DNA from: Mycolicibacterium xanthum
Lineage (GTDB): Bacteria > Actinomycetota > Actinomycetes > Mycobacteriales > Mycobacteriaceae
DNA length: 64,000 nt
Assembly (NCBI RefSeq): GCF_019710635.1
Contig: NZ_JAIFZS010000047.1
Coordinates: 1-64,000 of the forward strand
Direction of reading: 5' to 3'
Every line of letters starts with the position of its first letter. Within the stretch, counting starts at the first letter, position 1. The translations under genes and the position numbers were made by a program. Positions 59,183-64,000 of this stretch are shown here, piece after piece. The notes beneath the pieces were generated by a model, which worked only from the letters and a program-made list of their open reading frames with translations, was not told where the DNA came from and did no database searches.

Positions 59183-59572
59183 GGCCCGGCCTTTCTCGCG
59201 CTGCGACCCAATGCGTTTCGCCCCGCGATGAGACCTCCCGACCCGCGCGGCGTCACACCCGCGATCGGCCCCGGCTGGCGAGGATCACGATCGACCATAC
59301 CGGACAGTACGGCAGCCGCGGATACATCGCCACGATCGACGACGACGCCATGACGGTTGGCGTCATGCCGGCCCGCAGTCCGCCGAAGGAGCAATCGGGA
59401 ACCCACCATCCCGCCGGCGCCGACGGTGCCCATTCGTTACCGAATCGACGACGGACTTGCCGCCAGCCCGGCAAACCCTCAGCGCGGGACGCGCGCTTAC
59501 TGGAGGCGAGCGCGCGCTGTTGCACGCGACACGCGGAGCGCGCGCGTGCAAACACGCGCGCCCGCGGAGCAG
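59183..59572. other. Gene-free 390-base gap between the propeller gene and hisS
   Basis: No convincing coding sequence on either strand; the short open frames here lack start signals and family resemblance. It holds a perfect palindrome CATGACG-GTTGG-CGTCATG at 59349-59367, which could be an operator for the propeller gene, and near the hisS end a long GC-rich inverted repeat (listed separately). The rest shows nothing I can interpret. Confidence 0.5.
59510..59561. terminator. GC-rich inverted repeat just beyond hisS
   Basis: Arms 59510-59528 and 59543-59561 pair at 16 of 19 positions (GCGCGCGCTGTTGCACGCG against its near complement), with a 14-base loop. It starts 12 bases downstream of the hisS stop on the minus strand, so it is the likely terminator of the Rv2581c-like/hisS operon. 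It resembles the hairpin after urtE in composition. Confidence 0.6.
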
Positions 59573-60829
59573 TCAGAGGCGGGAAAGCACTTCGGCGACA
59601 ACGTCATCCACGGCCACATCGACCTGCTCACCGGTGGCCAGGCTCTTCATCCCGACCGTGCCGGCCTCCAGGTCGCGGTCCCCGGCCACCAGTGCGATGA
59701 CCGCGCCGGACCGGTCGGCGGCCCGCATCGCACCCTTGAGCCCGCGATCGCCGTAGGCCATGTCCACCCGCACCCCGGCGGCGCGCAGCGCGGCGGCCAG
59801 CACCGCCAACCGCACCTTCGCGTCCGAGCCCAGCGGCACCGCGTAGACATCGACCCGTGCAGCCTCGCCGGCCGTCCTGCCCTCGGCGCGCAGCGCCAGC
59901 AGGGTGCGGTCCACCCCGAGGCCGAACCCGATTCCGGACAGGTCCCGCCCGCCGAGCTGGTGCATCAACCCGTCGTAGCGGCCACCGCCACCGATCCCGG
60001 ACTGGGCGCCGAGGCCGTCGTGGACGAACTCGAACGTCGTCTTGGTGTAGTAGTCCAGCCCGCGCACCATCCGCGGGTTGAGGACGTACGGCACCGCCAG
60101 CGCGTCCAAGTGCGCCAGCACGGTGTCGAAGTGCTGCTTGGCCGCATCAGAGAGGTGGTCGAGCATCAACGGCGCCTGAGCGGTCATCTCCCGCACGTGC
60201 GGCCGCTTGTCGTCGAGCACCCGCAGCGGGTTCAGCTGCGCGCGTCGCCGCGTTTCGTCGTCGAGGTCGAGCTTGAACAGGAACTCCTGCAGCAGCTCCC
60301 GATACTGCGGGCGGCAGCTGTCGTCGCCCAGCGAGGTGATCTCCAGCCGGAAGCCGGTCAGGCCCAGTGCGCGGAAACCGGCGTCGGCCACCGCGATGAC
60401 CTCGGCGTCCAACGCCGGGTCGTCGACCCCGATCGCTTCCACGCCCACCTGCTGCAGCTGGCGGTAGCGGCCGGCCTGCGGCCGCTCGTACCGGAAGAAC
60501 GGGCCCGAGTAGCACAGTTTGACCGGCAGCTGCCCGCGGTCCAGGCCGTGCTCGATCACCGCCCGCATCACCCCGGCGGTGCCCTCCGGGCGCAGCGTGA
60601 CCGATCGCTCACCCCGGTCGGCGAAGGTGTACATCTCCTTGGACACCACGTCGGTGGACTCCCCCACGCCGCGGGCGAACAGCGCGGTCTCCTCGAAGAT
60701 GGGCAGCTCGATGTCGCCGTAGCCGGCGCGACGGGCGGCCTCGAGCAGCCCCGATCGCACCGCGACGAACTCTGCGGAGTCCGGCGGGAAATAGTCGGGA
60801 ACGCCCTTGGGGGCGTGAAACTCAGTCAC
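59573..60829 (-). CDS. hisS: Histidyl-tRNA synthetase
   Basis: A 418-residue class II synthetase. HisRS motifs are all present: APKGVPDYFPPDSAEF at the start, motif 2 FRYERPQAGRYRQLQQVGVEAIG, the histidine-binding VRGLDYYTKTTFEFVHDGLG, and motif 3 GIGFGLGVDRTLLAL. The C-terminal anticodon-binding domain ends near AVDDVVAEVLSRL. Start GTG 60829 overlaps the stop of the upstream hydrolase gene (GTGA). The order hydrolase-hisS, with ppiB and relA nearby, is conserved in mycobacteria. Confidence 0.97.
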   Translation of the reverse strand: MTEFHAPKGVPDYFPPDSAEFVAVRSGLLEAARRAGYGDIELPIFEETALFARGVGESTDVVSKEMYTFADRGERSVTLRPEGTAGVMRAVIEHGLDRGQLPVKLCYSGPFFRYERPQAGRYRQLQQVGVEAIGVDDPALDAEVIAVADAGFRALGLTGFRLEITSLGDDSCRPQYRELLQEFLFKLDLDDETRRRAQLNPLRVLDDKRPHVREMTAQAPLMLDHLSDAAKQHFDTVLAHLDALAVPYVLNPRMVRGLDYYTKTTFEFVHDGLGAQSGIGGGGRYDGLMHQLGGRDLSGIGFGLGVDRTLLALRAEGRTAGEAARVDVYAVPLGSDAKVRLAVLAAALRAAGVRVDMAYGDRGLKGAMRAADRSGAVIALVAGDRDLEAGTVGMKSLATGEQVDVAVDDVVAEVLSRL

Positions 60830-61500
60830 GGGGTCAGACCTTCGAGAAACGGGTTGGTGTGGCGTTCGAGACCAATGGTGGTGCGCTCGCCGTGCCCCGG
60901 TAGCACCAGGGTGTCGTCGTCGAGCACCAGCAGTTTAGTGACGATCGATTCCAGCAAGTCGCGGCCGCTGGCGCCGAGCAGATCGGTGCGGCCCACCGAC
61001 TGGCGGAAAAGCGTGTCACCGGTGAACACCACCGAGTCGGGGTTGCCGCGATCGGCGTCGGCGCGGAACACCACCGAGCCGGGCGTGTGTCCCGGTGTGT
61101 GGTCCACCGCGACCGTGATGCCGCCGAGCTCAATCTTGTCGCCGTCGCGGTCGAGTTCGACGACCTGGCGGGGTTCGCGGAACATCGCACCGACCGCGAC
61201 CTGCGCCAGTCTCGGCCCGAAGCCCTTGATCGGATCGGTGAGCATGGGCCGGTCCGCCGGGTGGATGTACACCGCGCAACCGTAGGTGTCGGCGACCTTC
61301 TGCGCCGACCACATGTGGTCGAGGTGGCCGTGGGTGAGCAGCACGGCCGCCGGGGTGAGCCGGTTCTCGTCCAGGATCCGCCGCAGCGGACCCATGGCCC
61401 GCTGCCCGGGGTCGACGACGATGGCGTCGGCCCCCTGCCGCGGGGCCAGTACGTAGCAGTTGCACGCCAACATGCCGGCCGGGAATCCGGTGATCAACAC
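60826..61500 (-). CDS. Metallo-beta-lactamase fold hydrolase, glyoxalase II-like (Rv2581c type)
   Basis: A 224-residue MBL-fold hydrolase. It starts MLITGFPAGMLACNCYVLAP at GTG 61500 and has the metal-binding THGHLDH (LLTHGHLDHMWSAQKV), a second histidine in VDHTPGHTPGSVVF, an aspartate in VFTGDTLFRQSVGRTDL, and a final VLPGHGERTTIG. This is the hydroxyacylglutathione hydrolase-like group, although mycobacteria use mycothiol rather than glutathione, so the thioester substrate is open. It is divergent from ppiB and coupled to hisS through a GTGA overlap. Confidence 0.92.
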   Translation of the reverse strand: MLITGFPAGMLACNCYVLAPRQGADAIVVDPGQRAMGPLRRILDENRLTPAAVLLTHGHLDHMWSAQKVADTYGCAVYIHPADRPMLTDPIKGFGPRLAQVAVGAMFREPRQVVELDRDGDKIELGGITVAVDHTPGHTPGSVVFRADADRGNPDSVVFTGDTLFRQSVGRTDLLGASGRDLLESIVTKLLVLDDDTLVLPGHGERTTIGLERHTNPFLEGLTP

Positions 61501-61617
61501 GCCTTCCAGCTTCCCATGCCCCGGCGGCGGCGCTGTTCACGAGGGTCGCGCCCGGTGCGCTCAGCAACAGCTGGCACACTCGTTGCCGACCTTATCGACT
61601 GCGAGGAGGGCCCGGCG

Positions 61618-62508
61618 GTGCCGACCAACGAACAACGGCGTGCGACAGCCAAGCGCAAGCTGGAGCGTCAGCTCGAGCGCCGCGCCGAGAAGGAGCGCAA
61701 GCGCCGCCTGTACACGATCATCGGGTCGGCGGTGGCCGCGATCGTCGTGATCGGGGCCGTGGTGGCGACGATCGTCATCACCAACCGCGGCTCGGACACC
61801 CCGACCGCCTCGTCGGAGACCACGTCGACGCCCGAGGACTCGCCGTCGGACGTCCCGGCTCCGACCGACGGGACGCCGCTGCCCGACTTCGCCGCCCCCG
61901 CCGGGCTCGGCGAGAACTGCCAGTACGACAAGACCGCCGAGGCCGCCAGCAAGGACAACACCCCGCCGCGCACCGGCAAGGTGCCGACCGACCCGGCCGA
62001 GGTCAGCGCCAGCATGGAGACCAACCAGGGCAACATCGGGCTGCAGCTGGACAACGGCAAGTCGCCGTGCACGGTCAACAGCTTCGCCAGCCTGGCCCAG
62101 CAGGGCTACTTCAACAACACCCCGTGCCACCGGCTGACCACCAGCGACTCGCTGTCCGTGCTGCAGTGCGGTGACCCGACCGGCGAGGGCACCGGCGGCC
62201 CGGGCTACCAGTTCGCCGACGAGTACCCGGCCGACCAGTACCAGCCCGACGATCCCGCGCTGATGCAGCCGGTCGTCTACCCGCGCGGCACGCTGGCCAT
62301 GGCCAATGCCGGGCCGGGCACCAACGGCAGCCAGTTCTTCCTCGTCTACCGGGACTCGCAGCTGCCCCCGAACTACACGGTGTTCGGCACGATCGACGAG
62401 ACCGGCCTGGCCACCCTCGACAAGATCGCCGAGGCCGGGACCGCCGACGGCGGTCCGGACGGGCCCCCCAAGCTCGACGTGACGGTGAAGTCGATCCTGC
62501 TCGACTAG
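61618..62508 (+). CDS. ppiB: Membrane-anchored cyclophilin peptidyl-prolyl isomerase
   Basis: A 296-residue protein (Rv2582 type). A highly basic cytoplasmic leader (KRKLERQLERRAEKERKRR, residues 13-31) precedes one transmembrane helix (IIGSAVAAIVVIGAVVATIVI), a Ser/Thr/Pro-rich extracytoplasmic linker and a cyclophilin domain: NSFASLAQQGYFNNTPCHRL, VLQCGDPTGEGTGGPGYQF, GTLAMANAGPGTNGSQFFL and VFGTIDE. The four cysteines (ENCQY, SPCTV, TPCHR, LQCGD) may form disulphides outside the membrane. Start GTG 61618 with GAGGAGGG upstream; the long frame overlapping the hydrolase gene is rejected. Followed 11 bases later by a second cyclophilin. Confidence 0.93.
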   Translation: MPTNEQRRATAKRKLERQLERRAEKERKRRLYTIIGSAVAAIVVIGAVVATIVITNRGSDTPTASSETTSTPEDSPSDVPAPTDGTPLPDFAAPAGLGENCQYDKTAEAASKDNTPPRTGKVPTDPAEVSASMETNQGNIGLQLDNGKSPCTVNSFASLAQQGYFNNTPCHRLTTSDSLSVLQCGDPTGEGTGGPGYQFADEYPADQYQPDDPALMQPVVYPRGTLAMANAGPGTNGSQFFLVYRDSQLPPNYTVFGTIDETGLATLDKIAEAGTADGGPDGPPKLDVTVKSILLD

Positions 62509-62519
62509 ATTCCGCGGCC

Positions 62520-63491
62520 ATGACCTACCCGCCCCCGTACGGCCATCCCGGCTACCCGGCGGTCGGTCGGCGGCCCACCAACTCGCTGGCGATCGCGTCG
62601 CTGGTGTGCGCGTTCCTGTTCGCCCCGCTGGGTGTGGTGTTCGGGCACATGTCGCTGTCGCAGATCCGCAAGACCGGCGAGGAAGGCCGGGGGCTGGCGA
62701 TCGCCGGGCTGGTGATCGGCTACGTGATCATGGTGGCGACGGTCGTCGTGGTGATCGTCAGCATCGTGGCCGTCGTGCTGCTGGCACGCAGCCTGGAGAG
62801 TTTCGACGCCGAGAACTTCGGTGGCGGCGGTGTGGACCGGATTCCGCACTCCGCCCCGCCGTTGCCGCCGTTCGATCCGCCGGCCACATTGGGCGCCAAC
62901 TGCCAGTACCTGGCCACCACCGAGCCGCCGAGCAGGCCGGTCACGCCGCCCGAGGTGGGACGGGCATCGACCACCCCGGCAGCGATACCGGCCGTCCTGG
63001 TCACCGACGTCGGCGACATCGGACTGACGCTGGACAACGCCAAGGCCCCGTGCGCGGTGCGCAACTTCACCAGCCTGGCCGGCCAGCACTTCTTCGACGA
63101 CACCCGCTGCCACCGGCTCAGCCTCGATGCCGACCTGCGGGCCCTGCAGTGCGGCGACCCGTCCGGCACCGGCACCGGCGGACCCGGCTACCGCTTCCCC
63201 GGCGAGTACCCGGGCAACCAGTTCCGGTTGTCCGACCCGGCGCTGAGGACACCCATGGTCTACCCGCGCGGCACGTTGGCGATGGCGAACATAGGACCCG
63301 GCACCAACGGCAGCCAGTTCTTCCTGATCTACGACGACTCGCTGCTACCGCCGACGTATCCGGTGTTCGGCAGGATCGACGCCGCGGGCCTGGCCGTGCT
63401 GGACACCATCGCCGCCGCCGGCGTTTCCGGCGGCGGTCAAAGCGGCCGGCCGGCGCATGGGGTGACGATCGAGTCGGTCCGGATCGGCTGA
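62520..63491 (+). CDS. Second cyclophilin, with N-terminal DUF4190 membrane domain
   Basis: A 323-residue protein. The N-terminal ~95 residues form a DUF4190-type domain: proline/tyrosine-rich start, helix SLAIASLVCAFLFAPLGVVFGHMSLSQIRKTGEEGRGLAIAGLVIG and a second helix rich in Val/Ile. The C-terminal ~200 residues are a cyclophilin (VRNFTSLAGQHFFDDTRCHRL, LQCGDPSGTGTGGPGYRF, GTLAMANIGPGTNGSQFFL) closely similar to the upstream protein, with the same four-cysteine pattern. This is a tandem duplication with a different membrane anchor. As I recall, M. tuberculosis has only one copy here. ATG 62520 is 11 bases after the ppiB stop, so they are co-transcribed. Confidence 0.88.
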   Translation: MTYPPPYGHPGYPAVGRRPTNSLAIASLVCAFLFAPLGVVFGHMSLSQIRKTGEEGRGLAIAGLVIGYVIMVATVVVVIVSIVAVVLLARSLESFDAENFGGGGVDRIPHSAPPLPPFDPPATLGANCQYLATTEPPSRPVTPPEVGRASTTPAAIPAVLVTDVGDIGLTLDNAKAPCAVRNFTSLAGQHFFDDTRCHRLSLDADLRALQCGDPSGTGTGGPGYRFPGEYPGNQFRLSDPALRTPMVYPRGTLAMANIGPGTNGSQFFLIYDDSLLPPTYPVFGRIDAAGLAVLDTIAAAGVSGGGQSGRPAHGVTIESVRIG

Positions 63492-63492
63492 C

Positions 63493-63633
63493 CTACCCCG
63501 TGACGAGCACCATCGGTTTCTCGCAGCAGATCTCCTTGTGCTCCATCTCGGGTGGGCACGGACATTCCTTCTCGTAGACCAGCCGGGCTCCGCACTGCTT
63601 GCATTCGTACCGATCGCCGGCGTTGCGTGCCAT
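63493..63633 (-). CDS. Desulforedoxin-like metal-binding mini-protein, 46 residues
   Basis: A tiny protein starting MARNAGDRYECKQCGARLVY and ending EICCEKPMVLVTG. The arrangement GD-x-Y-x-CxxCG ... CC-x-x-PM is that of desulforedoxin (and the N-terminal domain of desulfoferrodoxin), which binds one iron or zinc by four cysteines; here C12 and C15 with the CC pair. An insert with a CPC and a histidine separates the halves. ATG 63633 has AGGAGAA upstream; the longer frame is unsupported. TAGGCT (minus strand of 63695-63700) is a possible -10. Converges on the second cyclophilin with one base between. Redox role inferred. Confidence 0.68.
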   Translation of the reverse strand: MARNAGDRYECKQCGARLVYEKECPCPPEMEHKEICCEKPMVLVTG

Positions 63634-63738
63634 CGCTGTTCTCCTGTCGAGACTCGGGACGCCGGAATCGACCGGCGCCATTGCCGGTACCCAGCCTAGT
63701 GGCATCGGCAAAGGGCGCGGTACGGCCGAAAGTCCTCT

Positions 63739-63842
63739 CACGCAGCAGAAGTCGGATCGCGGCTCACGCAGCAGAAGTCGGATCGCGGCTCACGCAGCTT
63801 CCGCCTCATCGCGGCTCACGCCGCTTCCGCCTCATCGCGGCT
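63739..63842 (-). repeat. Four tandem 26-bp units at the 3' end of relA
   Basis: Units 63739-63764, 63765-63790, 63791-63816 and 63817-63842, plus a partial fifth that runs into the relA coding end. Units 1-2 share CAGAAGTCGGAT and units 3-4 share TTCCGCCTCAT; all share CACGC(A/C)GC and CGCGGCT. The relA stop codon (63842-63844) falls at a unit boundary, so the array looks like a duplication of the gene's last codons and stop region. Confidence 0.88.
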
Positions 63843-64000
63843 CACGCCGCAGAGGTCACCCGGTAGACGTCGTACACGCCCTCCACGCTGCGCACCACGT
63901 TGAGAACGTGGCCGAGGTGCTTGGGGTCGCCCATCTCGAAGGTGAACCGGCTGATCGCCACCCGGTCGTTGGAGGTCGTCACCGACGCCGAGAGGATGTT
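63842..64000 (-). CDS. relA: 3' end of relA, (p)ppGpp synthetase/hydrolase, C-terminal ACT domain
   Basis: The last 52 codons of a bifunctional Rel protein enter from the right edge. The translation reads NILSASVTTSNDRVAISRFT, then FEMGDPKHLGHVLNVVRSVEGVYDVYRVTSAA and TGA, the C-terminal ACT (RRM-like) regulatory domain of mycobacterial RelA/Rel(Mtb). The N-terminal hydrolase and synthetase domains lie outside the window. The stop lies at the edge of a 26-bp tandem repeat. The position after ppiB agrees with M. tuberculosis (Rv2583c). Confidence 0.92.
   Translation of the reverse strand, partial: NILSASVTTSNDRVAISRFTFEMGDPKHLGHVLNVVRSVEGVYDVYRVTSAA

Noticed and set aside
63739..63842. Possible CRISPR-like repeat at the right edge
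   Set aside because: 26-bp units are contiguous without unique spacers; it is a tandem duplication.

Overview
The window is chromosomal DNA from a high-GC actinobacterium, almost certainly a Mycobacterium, most likely of the fast-growing (Mycolicibacterium) type. The gene order follows the M. tuberculosis interval from about Rv2532c to Rv2583c as I remember it: nusB-efp-pepQ-Rv2536, aroB-aroK-aroC, Rv2551c-aroE-mltG-ruvX-alaS, rarA, the transglutaminase/ATP-grasp genes, aspS, the Rv2575 peptidase, the Rv2578c radical SAM gene, hisS-Rv2581c-ppiB and the end of relA. Between these core blocks sit accessory insertions. No rRNA, tRNA, CRISPR array, insertion sequence or prophage was found.

Layout. 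1-2006: end of a DUF222/HNH protein and an FAD monooxygenase. 2014-7353: translation and transcription housekeeping (nusB, efp, pepQ), two membrane proteins, then the shikimate cluster aroC-aroK-aroB (to 9238). 9254-10766: a compact TetR/DUF3237 operon with overlapping genes and two palindromic operators. 10775-16530: the alaS-ruvX-mltG-aroE-prepilin peptidase group. 16647-20977: YjbQ, a permease, a GlsB-type stress membrane protein with a textbook SigF promoter, rarA and a DUF3097 protein. 21071-29097: a translationally coupled operon with a DUF2126 transglutaminase, a circularly permuted ATP-grasp/alpha-E protein, a second transglutaminase and a zinc-ribbon metallopeptidase, preceded by a DUF389 membrane protein.

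30212-36053: a Baeyer-Villiger monooxygenase fused to an HSL-type esterase, a deazaflavin-dependent reductase, an SDR remnant, aspS carrying an in-frame 3 x 36 bp tandem repeat, and an SRPBCC protein. 36148-43382: a cyclase-ATPase regulator with a substituted catalytic residue, a type-B carboxylesterase, a YpfJ-type peptidase and a DUF885 protein. 43379-48870: a thioesterase, then a TetR-controlled amidohydrolase/acyl-CoA dehydrogenase operon with three matching palindromes. 48879-52331: a divergent pair, a radical SAM gene with a SOS box and helR with a rifamycin-associated element. 53025-57852: a complete urtABCDE urea ABC transporter operon. 57971-64000: a seven-repeat beta-propeller protein, hisS, a glyoxalase-II-like hydrolase, two tandem cyclophilins, a desulforedoxin-like mini-protein, and the 3' end of relA ending inside a 26-bp tandem repeat.

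Starts were set by family alignment, Shine-Dalgarno positions and 1-8 base overlaps with the upstream gene. Long open frames antisense to alaS, the transglutaminase operon and the BVMO fusion are GC-driven shadows and are not annotated. All database comparisons are from memory, as no search could be run.
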